Positions 15,001-21,200 of a stretch of 54,164 bases of DNA are shown here, in pieces. Location of the stretch: NCBI GenBank assembly GCA_947381435.1, contig CANCVE010000015.1, positions 1 to 54,164 on the forward strand, read 5' to 3'. Numbering within the stretch: position 1 is the first letter of the stretch; each line of letters starts with the position of its first letter. The position numbers and the translations under genes were made by a program. The DNA comes from Chitinophagaceae bacterium (lineage in GTDB: Bacteria; Bacteroidota; Bacteroidia; Chitinophagales; Chitinophagaceae). The notes beneath the pieces were generated by a model. That model saw nothing but the letters and a program-made list of their open reading frames with translations, was not told the origin of the DNA and made no database searches.

Positions 15001-15962
15001 TGATTCGTTTGGGTATCTATTCCGCTACCAATAATAGGCAAGATGAAACAGCTATCAGGTTCAATGCTAATGGAACTAAGGTTTACAATCCAGAGTGGGA
15101 TGCACAGTCTTTAAGTTCGGGTAGTCAAACCCTTGCAACCCTTAAAAACGGATTGGCGTTTGCCATTGCTACAAGGCCAGAGGCTAATAGTGATACCATT
15201 AACTTACAAGTAAAGAGTAGAGCTATTGGTACATTTACCCTAAAAGCATCCGATATTACAAGCTTCGATGCACAATCTACCAATGTGTTATTGAAAGATA
15301 ATTTCCTAAACACAACGCAAGATTTATTGGCTAATCCTACTTATCAGTTCAACATTACCAGTGATACCTTGAGTAAGGGAATGAGTAGATTCCAACTTTT
15401 AGTAAATGGAAATACCACCTTGCCTATCAGCTTTATAAATGTTGATGGAGAAATAAACAATGGTATGGCAACCATCAAATGGAGCATTGCCAATGCCAAT
15501 GATAATAAGTATTACACAGTAGAAAAGAGTACAGACGGCAATACATTCAACAGCATTGCAACGGTAGAAGCCACTAACGCCGCCAACTACAGTGCAATAG
15601 ATGCCAACCTAGCAGCAGGTGCCAACTACTACCGCATCAAGGTAGTAAGTGCTTTTGGCAAAACTGTTTACAGTAAAACTATCCAGCTAAATACTACCGA
15701 AAGTAAATATGTAAAAGTTTATCCTTCGTTGATAATAGATAAGAAGTTTACGGTAGAACTTAAAGATATGCCTTCGGGAAATTACGAAGTGGTACTATAT
15801 AATACGCTAGGAAAGACTGTACTTAGAAAGACGGTTGCAAATAATGCGGCCTTTAGTAAGCTAGCTATTGTATTTGCAGGGGATATTGCTGCCGGCAGCT
15901 ACGAAGTAACGGTTGTAAAAGAAGGCATCTTGGTGAAGAAGAGTAGGGTAGTGGTAAGGTAA
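3..15962 (+). CDS. Giant T9SS-secreted beta-repeat protein with PL8 (chondroitin AC/hyaluronate lyase-type) domain, 5' end missing
   Basis: The frame is open from the window edge with no stop, so the gene starts upstream; the first in-window start-like codon (TTG at 177) lies inside repeats and is not a real start. At least 5,319 residues are visible. Bases 3 to ~11200 encode Thr/Ser/Asn/Gly-rich beta-strand repeats (recurring NGTxxQTI and FNNLTI phrases), as in secreted beta-helical stalks. An Fn3 domain follows (~11225-11490), then a PL8 lyase (~11500-13640), more beta repeats, and a region shared with the giant gene at 28987. The last ~85 residues form a T9SS type A sorting domain ending in a basic, Val-rich tail. 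Family knowledge: PL8 enzymes cleave uronic-acid polysaccharides by beta-elimination, and T9SS type A signals lead to export and surface attachment. Inference: a surface-anchored polysaccharide lyase. The exact substrate is not readable. Confidence 0.93.
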   Translation, partial: FTSLNVVVVVDVTPATLASITFNGSTVQFVGSVVSTLTTATGGIVGGSSTVTLGAAASLAANLPVAITSGAGTIPQYATVNGATTSSTTFSLSNAATVGNSGTTSSITFYNLAPTITTTNCYFVNNNTVMLGGPVTVSTSLDFSSSTGTKLFLPNSTNVNVGSLVGMSSTNVFTGSANPRITFTSSTGTSYFDAAAPTFYALTYNSGITGTVGNSVSTVRLSFASNSKCTLVNSGTILSHTFNGTSTYNGLGVDASATGTGVQFTGTAVLPNNYFANTTVNTLTMNKAANYVTLAQNLSVTNLNLTAGLLDNSTNNITVANTGTIQKGAGNLKVAPIYGTTGTEKVNVTYTASVSTGLELQGSTGTVGTLTVNDGITTTLSKSGINSVTPTLAFPTTSSNYTSPTVVFGAPSAGGVTATGTVITSGSGAAKNVVGIVITNPGSGYTSAPTCTISDATGPAISSFTIVLNSTNPSVNAVTIGSGTSGVLTYPNSTNAVTLSVTGGVTVNAGGAFNCGTQSGTVTHLLSVGGSITNSGTFNLYNTATRYVDATLNGSSTQTLTGTFTFNNLTISNTNVTLAAAAAITAKATVTVGASFTQPVNTTITTANLTVNGTTTYTISGTSSNALSTASATNAVFILSASAGTVTNNGTITVNGWMTSNITSVASVYSGSGTISFNNYSVFHQAVTGGTVPVATWATLSNLYFTGTAGTPPVIGTPASNTFGNIIWNCTGQATTNAYILPLATLNGAASFNINNLVVLNTGTSSYFVKLCNSNYSTPAPTITIANIQVGSGTAGYSFDGSTIFTPVSGVANMYLYYNSAPAGTPIINVTGNVSIQGNATNSAPATLTTGNGCSLKIQGNFSISDATYSIFTYTGNTSGSVAVTFNGTGTQTISSGLTFGTVNIYNGSVTMPAALTSTIFQIGDGTNAISLSQPAATVLNVTSTFTVAANATYNIVAGTGGSTSSGSNNAVINFTSASGAITNSGTININGWFNNGSTYSTAFGGTWNIGANGVYQHSADGGTIPSIATWTTGSTYYITGLTSMTNMPSNTSQSFYNVIYSCTGQSANGTTGALNPIAINGSLVILNSGTTKTFYLSNTNTSSTTIPVGNIIVGSTSANSYNFNGGIGTANGGVANFTLYYTNSQAPTISAGNVTIQGWASGLASLVTSTSCTLNVTGSFTLGASNSTFTSTNTTVNFNGTAGTTQTISGTITFANLSISNTTASVVVGSGGLTIASGSTLTINNNAILDMATYSLTTGATFTTSGSGTLKTQNTGTTPITASKIWSFVVEYNNATGGQSVVTGTYTGGLTMTTSSTGTNTATGNLTIGNVLKLNTGSTLDLGTYSGVTVLTSFGIISGTSFTGSTGSGILILRSNSASSYIIPSGLTWGGTVRYGSFGNNRIVPGVYTNLDIDNGTAGTINLGNSSSETGTISVSGTLSSVSTVTTIPNQTTFTLNGTGSQSIPKMTFYNLSITNTGVNVTASGAIGVSNQLNIANGATLDLSSNVLTNASALTTMGTGTLLAGATSISPVPTGISWSFGVNYNGTGAQTVVAGSYSNLTISGTRTTNNVTLISGGTISVAGTFSPIATFSSGVYTVTSNTFQFNGAAIQSIPAFTYNNLTLANTSNVTNTAAGTITINGALQINSGIGLDMGTNMLSGSSITTSGTGSLFTQSTSSTPIPTGRTWSFGVTYNNTGGSQTVMAGTYNNGLTISNTSGTNTASGNIVLANVPLTLNAGSILDLGASNSLTVSGTTSNIGSTGSGTLKTGNINTTYKLTNGLTWAGTVVYYINNNPRIVPGSYTNLTVDNGTSGVTSHAINWGNGVASNETISISGAFSVDNVSSFTVNTNTVQFTGSNQSVVSLYGSNPTNNISFYNLDISGATGFAFPSGTTNISSTFTPGTNISNYATQGLISFNNTTGGQTIPAFTYYNLTLGNTSGTQTAGGVIVVTGNLTLPTSTGVFDVTSANNYSLTVGGNWIGNLSTSFLSQAGTVNFNGTSSITGTTIFNAITINSSGNTITLAASSNTTASSLTITAGTLSGNSLASLTVNGALSNSGSFTAPGTLSITGLFTVGTFSANSTSLSLGGGTSGTLPSGTYNSIAISAGTTTFTNSTFTITNDLILSGSGSLVLTNVNSSGSVTIGRNLSVSGTGGITNSGGGNSFSFTLNGTTGNLQINNSGTNEFGKTNITIGTNKAYTLTGNVTLANSGTTTRTFQINTGGSLNTNGFTLDLNLHQLTQSTTGAITNSTGTIKTSCIVNPPIAAAFTSLGNVTYSVAEPYVAAATYNNLTLSAGTNTALGTITVNGTLTTSTISTTFDMSTFQLTGGGSFSVSNTGTIKTSSTSATPIPAVTYNGTVNYATGGQTIVGTTYTNLMLSNASGTQTAGGNIIVNGNLTTTAGGTLDMSASNYSLTIGGTFTNGAAFIPRSGTVFFNGASQTIPALNYYSLNLTSASGTLFPSGTVGIAGAFTPSSITAASQGTINFNGSSQSIPVFNYFNLNLTSATGLTFPSGIVGIAGSFTPASITTASQGTINFNGSASQTVPAFNYNNLSLSGAYSSSNNLTFASSGTLGIAGNLSATATFGTGGYVVTSSTVNINGSGSQTISSGLTFGTLNLYNGGVVIPASLTASILTVGDGTNTISLTQPAATLVTVSSAFTASANATYTIAAGTGSSISSGTNNAVFNFNSANGTITNNGIIAINGWFTNGNQNSSTATSLSGSGTWTIGGQGVYNHNTINGTIPTMTWVAASTLYYTGTKGANTIASGTNQSFRKVIYNCPSNSSSTNFFNPTAILDTFFIVNSGNSTPRTLQIENSVSSNINIGALVIGTGTSPYYFNGGISTSNPIVVSLGTTTAPTITVLGDVLVQGNNSTNTATLSSSSGNSVLNVGGNWTVAANSIFTSTNISTNFNGGGASTITAGGQSFNALTVSNSTNATLASALAVTGNLTLTSGTLDVSSSNYSLSIGGNLANTGGTLNTQSGTVTFNGTGTQTVSGNNTFYNLTDVTGGATLQFTAGTTQNVTGTLTLTGTTGSVLTVKSTILGAQATINPTASSVSYCSITDILNSNVTPIVTTSSINGGNNTNITFQSVYWVGGSNGDWNNAANWSTGSVPSVGDVVTFDGNNIDGANTPGTSVDISPSFASQTIGGIAVQNNGLTVSLGTSANTLTLSTNGSVTVNSGNTLDLGSNRLVCATLTTSGSGTINTQSKNALPIPTGRTWSMNVNFNKTTGAQTVLSGIYNGGLTISNTSGVDTVSGTITVNSTITLNTGSTLSLGSVSTNLITGSSTGSTGSGTFILANTSTNATYKIPSGLTWGGTFIYGNSGNPRITPGNYNNLTVDNGTSGASAHTINWGNTGETGTISIAGTLTVDNISSFVTNSTTVKFTGTSQSMINSYTSASLSSVSFYNLDLSSATTFIYPTGTINIGNTFAAGSNTSVSQGTIVFNGTTAQSIPAFTFNNLTINNTGSSVSVTALGNLTINGNLVLTAGTLNDGGNTITVYDNVTGTGTHTGSGQLIITGGSDTHYIGASTGTINLGNVQINSSSYISALAGNAVINGTMTLTNGLFNVYSYNLVLASAPVGFSSSSYIYHFSSGTGTLTINNVGTSATVFPVGISANYVPITFTGTTNSPNVTVGFGLTITNTPINPNSVVGMQWSILSSTASTSNITFQYNSNNAESSYLASNTVVAGIYTSGAYSETTLGSVSGGDPYSVSTISALTLPTSSSSLYIIGNQYSFAAGAPTPSITSLNGGNSQATIGFASVSNGAMVTSYTITPYIGATAQTAITGISTSPYTVTGLTNGTTYRFKVSATNSIGTGTSSFSNYLTPATPNVFDTLLANMTAIQNLYVPLSSYNSSTYGYLNGGMTDSVFNTLNYVDNTSNTVNLDIVYYNHIQYVLKMATAYTNNYTYINGGIDKSSYNNPAVYSAIKKSLVWWVDHVKTYTVNNWHYPTVDYTNALGQVLVLMRGIGTNVDTTGWSSVEQYAISNLFAKRSTAIGTYAGTHKFDGNTLPTAMTGANAINISSYWLNWGALVKSPTVLDTAIQAVVTTLDYKQSTPEGLKQDNSFMQHYAQLYTEQYGAVWAEAVITIANYLKSSSYAMRQSQLDTAYNYIHNTYYAAARGKYKDFNGSGREIGVYRNNGIDSIAATMGILVDPNPIHQANYAKDAANSATYSPVYTDTIHTHYYTTDYTIHKRPNFNFSVRGVSTRTNRSESINDQNLLGIFATEGATCILVQGNEYESTFPNWNWNFVPGITMSDSLDGTGQSVTQFNPNSGASSTGITKFVGGVSDGKYGASTFSLNYNNVSGNKSWFFFDSAVVCLGANIKSSKSLNVNTSVNQTNINGPIYYNNTAGGSFTTFTPPTDANPTTVTGTNIYSVFHDSIGYFFPAGGNVSIKQDSVYGNWSRTDTLSAARPDTSDIFLLSLGHGSAPSSASYQYIVAPGISYSTMQSYNPLSTINILSNTKYVQAVKHNGLNMMQVIFDSASSIIDPTSGITVKVNQPCALMLSNMNQNPLTVTVSDPTQLLTSLTVTLSYSSNATQFNVVNQALPSVYFVGSSTSFTVDSTTASATWVGTTSTNYNNASNWQNTIVPNATANITIAAAAPNYPVLASSAKTSMKNMTITGGSFTVNSTDSLLLTGAITNNGGTVTINGIVCYAGSAEQTIAANTFASNTINKLQINNSAGVTLGGALNISGTLYPTAGALTTGGYLTILSTSAGTARIDNVLGSITGDVTVQRYITAKSARRFSFIASPVTQSIRNAWQQQMYVTGSGTGGAACGTTTGSGGTTDKYNSNGFDVTSTNAATITYYSAATVGGSHYVGVANTESTNLTPGIGYSVNVRGDRNSATTSCANQLGNSTPSTPEAVTLSASGSVTTGNKSVTLNDPAVSAFTLVGNPYPSQISLSAVATDASNSSLLYNKMWTYSPFITSGNFTTYSQGVIVNAISGFDNTNGDYVASGQAFFVQAKTTGSITFKESHKTTGTVPNTQYFGTGSSKMIRLGIYSATNNRQDETAIRFNANGTKVYNPEWDAQSLSSGSQTLATLKNGLAFAIATRPEANSDTINLQVKSRAIGTFTLKASDITSFDAQSTNVLLKDNFLNTTQDLLANPTYQFNITSDTLSKGMSRFQLLVNGNTTLPISFINVDGEINNGMATIKWSIANANDNKYYTVEKSTDGNTFNSIATVEATNAANYSAIDANLAAGANYYRIKVVSAFGKTVYSKTIQLNTTESKYVKVYPSLIIDKKFTVELKDMPSGNYEVVLYNTLGKTVLRKTVANNAAFSKLAIVFAGDIAAGSYEVTVVKEGILVKKSRVVVR
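1690..3570 (+). repeat. Two consecutive copies of a ~300-residue beta module
   Basis: Protein-level repeats lie at ~1690-2620 and ~2660-3570. Each has the order ITNxGTIxxNGW, a tryptophan-containing strand, a YxCTGQ motif, a NxxVVLN/LVILN strand, an LYYxNSxAPT strand and a VxIQG strand. A third copy lies at ~7800-8710. They are diverged at the DNA level, so they are old duplications inside one coding sequence. Confidence 0.7.
7800..8710 (+). repeat. Third copy of the ~300-residue beta module
   Basis: This segment matches the copy at ~2660-3570 from the phrase QTISSGLTFGT, through GDGTN..SL.QPAAT and INGWFxNG, to a QSFxxVIYxC segment and a VxVQG strand. It sits about 5.1 kb downstream with unrelated repeats between. 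This suggests module duplication followed by insertion of other repeats, or recombination with a second stalk gene. Confidence 0.65.
11500..13640 (+). other. PL8 lyase domain inside the giant protein
   Basis: This stretch aligns by eye with Pedobacter chondroitinase AC along its whole length: a helical toroid part (to ~12500), then a beta-sandwich part with phrases such as NFSVRGVSTRT, RSES, NLLG, GGVSDGKYGAS and SWFFFD. Candidate catalytic residues are present: Asn in TGAN (codon 12060), His in the QHYAQLY segment (codon 12213), Tyr nine residues later (codon 12240), and two Arg (codons 12402 and 12420). The Arg pair is separated by five residues here, against three in the enzyme I recall, so there is a two-residue insertion. 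All expected catalytic side chains can therefore be placed, and I infer an active enzyme. The comparison is from memory, not a computed alignment. Confidence 0.85.
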
Positions 15963-15999
15963 ATTAGATTAACTTCTTTTATTTATTTATTTATAAAGC

Positions 16000-16330
16000 C
16001 ACCATAAATATTGATGGCAGCGTTCATTTTTTGGGTAGTAGCAAGCATGAAGTTTGATGGCAGTCACCATGAAGTTTGGGGGGCGCAACCATGAAGTTTT
16101 GTGGTAGCTGCTGTGGTAGTTGATGGCAGTCACCATGAAGTTTGGTGACAACCACCATAAGAGTTGATGGCAGCCATCAACAAAATCGATGGCATACCAT
16201 GAAAGTTGGTGGCAACTACCGTAAGAGTTGATGGCAGTCATCAACAAAATTGATGGCATGCCATGAAAGTTGATGGCATCTACCATAGTAGTTCATGGTT
16301 CGCAGCATGATAGCAGGTGGTACGCATCAA
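16000..16330. repeat. Degenerate ~21-bp tandem array with palindromic units
   Basis: About 15 diverged units of 20-23 bp are built around GATGGCAGTCACCATGAAG. Two adjacent 64-bp super-units (16166-16229 and 16230-16293) differ at only a few positions. Several units are self-complementary, for example 16163-16181, where GTTGATGGC and GCCATCAAC flank a single A. The array starts about 40 bp after the stop of the giant lyase gene. The long minus-strand open frame across it has no coding character. Confidence 0.85.
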
Positions 16331-16373
16331 CAAAAAAGAGGTAATTATTACACTACAATAAGGTAAAGAACAT

Positions 16374-16406
16374 AAAAAAGGGTTGATTCAACTAAGAACC
16401 AACCCT
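16374..16406 (-). terminator. Intrinsic terminator of the minus-strand decayed gene
   Basis: On the minus strand an 11-bp stem (16396-16406 with 16379-16389, one mismatch) has a 6-nt loop and is followed by a T run (complement of 16374-16378). It lies 27-60 bp after the stop codon at 16433. Confidence 0.7.
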
Positions 16407-16434
16407 ATCAATTATCAATTTTAAATTATCTATT
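16407..16434. repeat. Heptanucleotide track
   Basis: Four 7-bp units sit in perfect register: ATCAATT, ATCAATT, TTAAATT, ATCTATT. They abut and overlap the stop codon of the minus-strand gene remnant. Other 7-bp tracks occur at 17667, 49970 and 51951. Confidence 0.6.
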
Positions 16435-17142
16435 AACTCACGAACAAACTAAAGGCACCTTCAGCCAAGGCACTCACATTAGTTACTACAATCTTAGTCC
16501 ACGATAAAGGTATCAATGCTCCAGAGCCTGGGTAAACAGTAATTAATTCAGTTGCAGAAGCACCTACTTTTAAGAAGCTAAGAATGGTAGTGCCATGGTT
16601 TGTGAAATACTTGTTTGTAGCAACCCATGTAATGGTAATACTAGCCGAAGGGGCAATGGTGTAAACCGAAGCCACTATCTTAGCAGCAGCGGTTTTGGTA
16701 AAGAACTCAGTGGTAATCTCTGCCACTATTTCTGCAATTTCAGCATTTGTTTTGCCTATCATTCTGGCATTATCAAAACACTGTAAAGCCCAAAACATTC
16801 TGTTGTTCTGCACTATATTTCCATGCGCACCTACAATAGCCGCCAATGCTAAAAACATAGCTTCAAGCGAATCGCAATCGGTTCCTTCTTGCGTAAAGCA
16901 TTAAATTTTGCCATGGTAAAAGAGGCAGGGATAGTTATTTAGTGAGCCATCATCAGTTTAGCCACTATCACACTAATTTCAGAAGTTCTCACCGCACCAA
17001 CTCTATACTACCCTTTGGCTTGCGAGGCTGTGAGGATAATTTTAATAGGATCAATCCCAGCGTGTGCGTCGGCAATAACCGTTTTAATTAGAGCAACGGT
17101 TGCAGGGCTTAGCGCTGTTTTAATCTTAATAAACTGTGTCAT
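16433..17142 (-). pseudogene. Decayed gene of unknown function (two in-frame stops and a frameshift)
   Basis: Reading the minus strand from an ATG at 17142 gives MTQFIKIKTALSPATVALIK and so on to a TAG at 17008-17010. The same frame continues with coding-like sequence (YRVGAVRTSEISVIVAKLMM) to a TAA at 16939-16941, then ITIPASFTMAKFNALRK. A frameshift near 16884-16892 moves to the frame EGTDCDSLEAMFLALAAIVG, which runs to the stop at 16433. Read as one protein it would be about 235 residues, with no signal peptide and a C-terminal half rich in Ala, Ile, Thr and Val. A terminator follows. I do not recognise the family. The alternative is several short genes, for example an intact 141-residue one starting at 16858, but the continuity of frames favours one broken gene. 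Confidence 0.6.
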
Positions 17143-17284
17143 AATATACTTTTTAGTAAGCAGCAAAACTCACTGATGGGCACACTTTAATCGTTACACA
17201 ATTCCTTGAAAAGTTTACAGAGTCTGGTTATTGAAAACAAATAAAAAAGTTATTATACCTTCTACAAAAGTTTAAATGTTCATT

Positions 17285-17394
17285 CAAATACTATGGGCGC
17301 ATAAAAGTTTTTCGCTTTATAAATTATGTTGCGAATGTAGAGACGCATATCAATGCGTCTTAAAAGCGAAAATCTTTTATGCACCAAATACTAT
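17285..17394. mobile_element. MITE-like element, 90 bp, flanked by 10-bp direct repeats
   Basis: The 10-mer CAAATACTAT occurs at 17285-17294 and again at 17385-17394, exactly 100 bp apart. Between them, terminal inverted repeats of 22 bp (17297-17318 and 17363-17384) match at 20 of 22 positions and carry GCATAAAAG and TTTTCGCTTT. The centre holds a second palindrome, AGACGCAT/ATGCGTCT, at 17341-17360 with a 4-nt loop. There is no coding capacity. Inverted ends plus a target-site-like duplication are the hallmark of a non-autonomous transposable element. A structured regulatory RNA is the alternative. Confidence 0.72.
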
Positions 17395-17666
17395 CAACTA
17401 AATCTACTTGCCGCTTTTATCCCTATGTTTGCCGACTAATAAGTGAATCAAATGTTATCATAGTAAGAACATACCAAAACGTATGAACTGCTAAAAATAA
17501 TAGAGACAAGAACAGAGAGGAGAGACCATTTATTTAATCCATCGGAGAGACATTTTATCATTGAAAGAATGACTTGGGGATTGTAGGTGTTAAATTGTAG
17601 GTAATAAGTAAAACAGAAACTGAAACGACCTTTCTCTTTCTGCTAGCTTAAATTTAATACACTCTA
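17395..17666. other. Intergenic stretch with nothing recognisable
   Basis: About 270 bp of AT-rich sequence between the MITE-like element and a heptanucleotide track. I see no open frame with coding character, no tRNA and no clear terminator. Confidence 0.5.
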
Positions 17667-17708
17667 TCAACTATTGTTTATCGACTTTTGAGTTTCAACT
17701 TTCGACTA
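17667..17708. repeat. Degenerate heptanucleotide track upstream of the SH3 gene
   Basis: Six 7-bp units are in register: TCAACTA, TTGTTTA, TCGACTT, TTGAGTT, TCAACTT, TCGACTA. The pattern fades into the last 22 bp before the ATG at 17731, so it occupies the likely leader of that gene. Confidence 0.55.
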
Positions 17709-17730
17709 ATAACATAAACTAAGAACTAAT

Positions 17731-18198
17731 ATGAGGCCACTATTCTTATTAATTTTCCTGCTGTTTACCGGTAAGGCAGTCTTTGCACAGGATGCAACAG
17801 CCGTAACTACTGCCTATATGCGGACGGAAGCTAGCATCGCTTCTGAGAGAAAGGCTATTATTCCAAAAGGTGCGACCGTAACCCTACAAGACAGTGCCGA
17901 TGGATGGTATGTGGTGAACTACAATGGAAAAGTGGGCTTTGTAAATGCTGCTTACTTACGCCAAACTAATGAGGAAACAAATGTTTACCAGCCAACCACC
18001 AAACAAGTACAATCACCTAGGAATAATGGGCAAAAAAGATATTACACCAATGTAGATGGCAATAGGGTACAGAGTCCCACCAAGTACGATGCTGCACCCG
18101 AAGGAGCTACGGCTGTTTGCAGGGATGGTAGTTACAGCTTTAGCCGCAACCATCGTGGTACTTGTTCGCATCATGGGGGTGTAGCTAGGTGGTTATAA
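17731..18198 (+). CDS. Secreted SH3 / DUF3761 protein
   Basis: A 155-residue protein. Residues 1-20 are a signal peptide ending at VFAQ. Residues ~24-77 look like a bacterial SH3 domain (DGWYVVNYNGKVGFVNAAYL), a fold often used to bind peptidoglycan or peptides. Residues ~103-155 match DUF3761: YYTNVDGNRVQSP, a Cys at 130, and a C-terminal GTCSHHGGVARWL with a second Cys at 145, so a disulfide is possible. It ends 40 bp before the next large gene on the same strand and may be cotranscribed with it. Inference: a small periplasmic or secreted cell-wall-associated protein. DUF3761 has no established role that I know of. Confidence 0.85.
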   Translation: MRPLFLLIFLLFTGKAVFAQDATAVTTAYMRTEASIASERKAIIPKGATVTLQDSADGWYVVNYNGKVGFVNAAYLRQTNEETNVYQPTTKQVQSPRNNGQKRYYTNVDGNRVQSPTKYDAAPEGATAVCRDGSYSFSRNHRGTCSHHGGVARWL

Positions 18199-18238
18199 TA
18201 ATTTTAGTTTGATGAATCCCTTTTCCTTTTCTTTTTAA

Positions 18239-21200
18239 ATGACCAAGATGAATAAATTTTTACTGAGAGTTAGTTTGGTGGTGATGGTGATTATGGTTGG
18301 TGTTGCTAGTGCAATAGCACAAAAGCTTGCAATAGAGTCTACCAATGGTAAATTGTCGTTCTGTAGTGGTGGTACTATTGTTTTACAAGCAAAAAGTGGG
18401 TATGTCCCTACAATAGACAATTATAGTTGGCAACAAAGTGCTAGTGGAACATGGAATACATTAGGGAGTGGTACCACTTATTCGGCACAGTCAAATGGTG
18501 ATTATAGGTTGGTGGTTAAAGCTGGCAATACTTTTGACACGTCAAATACACTATCAATAACAATAAACAATAACCCATCCGTAACGCCATTTACCTTCAT
18601 TAGTAATAACAGTTGCGCAAATATTGGTGTGTTATTTACCGACAAGAATTCAGGAATGAAATATAGTTGGGATTTTGGTGATGGGAGTAGTGTTACTAAT
18701 AGTCAAAACCCTTCACACTCTTTTCCGCAGAAAACAGGAACCGGTTCAGATAACTATAATGTAAAAGAAACTATTACAGATGGAAATGGGTGTCAGGCGA
18801 GTACTAATCAACAGGTTACAATTAAGCAATTACCCGATGCTACAATAATAGATATTGGACATGATGCAAATACTGATCCTTTCGTCAATTGTGGAAACAC
18901 CGCTTTTGCAATAACAATCAAAAATAAATCAACAACTTCTAATACTCAATATTCAATAGATTGGGGGGATGGCACCACAGTATTAAATACTGATAATTTG
19001 GGTTTTCCATTAGATGGAACTCTCCAACACAACTATAATAGATTAGGGTATTCAAACTTAGTTTTCAAAGTTTCAAATGGTAATAGTTGCACAACATCCC
19101 ATACTTATCGCGTTTATGATGGTAGTAATCCAGCTGGAGCCATTAACCAACCTGGAGGTACAATTGGTTTAAATATACCAGCGACAATTGATTTTCCAAT
19201 TACCAATACAGCTTTAAATCCACCCGGCACTGTCTACACATTTACAAGTAATGATGGTACTCCAGCATTTGTAGACTCATCTTACCCAGGTCTCACCAAT
19301 TATTCGCATGTTTTTGCATTCTCGTCTTGTGGTGCAAGTATTCCCAAAACAATACCCAACTCATTTTGGATTACGATGACTTACAGCAATCCATGTGGTA
19401 CTTCTGGAAGTACTGTTGACCCCATTACTACATGTCAAAAATCTAAAGCTAATTTTTCTGTTGCCCCAGATACTATTACTTGTACAAATACTCAAACAAC
19501 TTTCACAAATACTACTATTAATGGTATTTCTGTTAGTAATAAAGGAGTTTGTAATTCAACAACTGCAATTAACTGGAATATAATACCAACGAGTGGGTTT
19601 ACAATTACATCGGGAGTAATGGGGGACAAGTCTCCATTACTAAATGATCCCGCAACATGGGGGTCTAATGTATTAAATATAAAATTTAACAAAGCTGGTG
19701 TTTATCAAGTTGCACTAATAACAATTAACGGGTGTAGCCGTGATACTCTTACAAAAATGATTTGTGTTCAAGAACCCCCTGTTATTTCTTTTAATATCCC
19801 AAATCTTGTTGGATGTATACCCTTCACTTCTAATTTTTCAAATACTTCAACTTTATCGACTTGTGGTTTAAATATTGTAAAGTGGAATGTTACTAAGATA
19901 AATAGCTCCTGTTCTAAAGATTCTTTAAATGACTTTTCCTACCTCACCAACACAAACCCTTCTCTGAATAATCCTATTTTACAATTTAATAATGAAGGTA
20001 CATACCAAGTTAGTCTGACGTTATCAGGGGGCTGTCCATCTACTACATCCAATAGTCAAACCATTACGGCTCGTAGAAAACCAGATGTGTCATTGTCCGT
20101 TTCAGGGGGATGTGCTGGTCAAAGTGTAAATCCAATGGCAAATGTATTAGGCTGCGGTGGCACCAACCTCGCATACAATTGGTCATTTCAAGGTGGCACA
20201 CCCTCAACCTCTACATCTGCTAACCCAGGAGCGATTAGTTTTAGTTCAGGTATTAATAATGTAAAATTAGATGTTTCAAATACCGAATGTGGCACAACTA
20301 CAGCATTTCAGAAGATTACAGTTGCAGAAGCACCTTCAATTTCTGCAACTACAGGGACGCCCAGCAGTTGTGGCAGTAGCGATGGATACATTATTTTAAG
20401 TGGATTGGATAAGAATGCAACTTATTCTTTGAGTTATAATAATACCGTTAAGTATTCAAAAGCAGTCTCTGATGGAAATGGGCAGTTTAAAATATCTGGG
20501 CTTTCGGCAGGTAGTTATAACAATATCACAGTAACCAATATTACAGGTTGTACTTCAAATGCATTATCTGTAAGTTTGTCTGCACCTACATCGCCTGCTG
20601 CACCGACTGTAGCACAGGCCACACCTCAGATATTATGCAGTGGTAATACACTACAACTTTCAATAAGTAGCCCTATAAATAATGCTTCTTACACTTGGAA
20701 TGGCGCTGGTATAACCAATTCAAACAACACTGGCACAAGTATTATAATTAATTCGATAACTATTGCTGACTCTGGTACTTACTCGGTTGTGGCATCAGTT
20801 AATAATTGCCCATCCCAAGCAACAAATATCAGAGTCGTAGTAAATCAAACTCCCTCCTTGCCTCAAATATCTGGAACTAATAATGTTTGTACTGGGTCGC
20901 CAATTAACCTTACGGCTCTAACCACAACATCAGGAAACATAACTTATTCCTGGGAATTACCGGATAACTCTACCAACAGCACCAATGCTATTTCTGTTGT
21001 TTCTGCTAGCACTGCCAATGCAGGTAACTATAAAGCAAAAGCTACATTAGGAACTTGTGTGTCTCCAGAAGCTAGCTTTGCTGTGTCTGTTAATGTAACA
21101 CCCAATATCAGTTCTAGTAGCAGTAATCCACCTGCTAATTGTGCTTCATCCACTGGTTCAATTATATTAAATGGTCTTGCTGTCAATAAACCATATACAG

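Noticed and set aside
15987-16286. Minus-strand open frame across the first array
   Set aside because: Same cause: stop-free repeats. The translation is Trp/His-rich and not protein-like.
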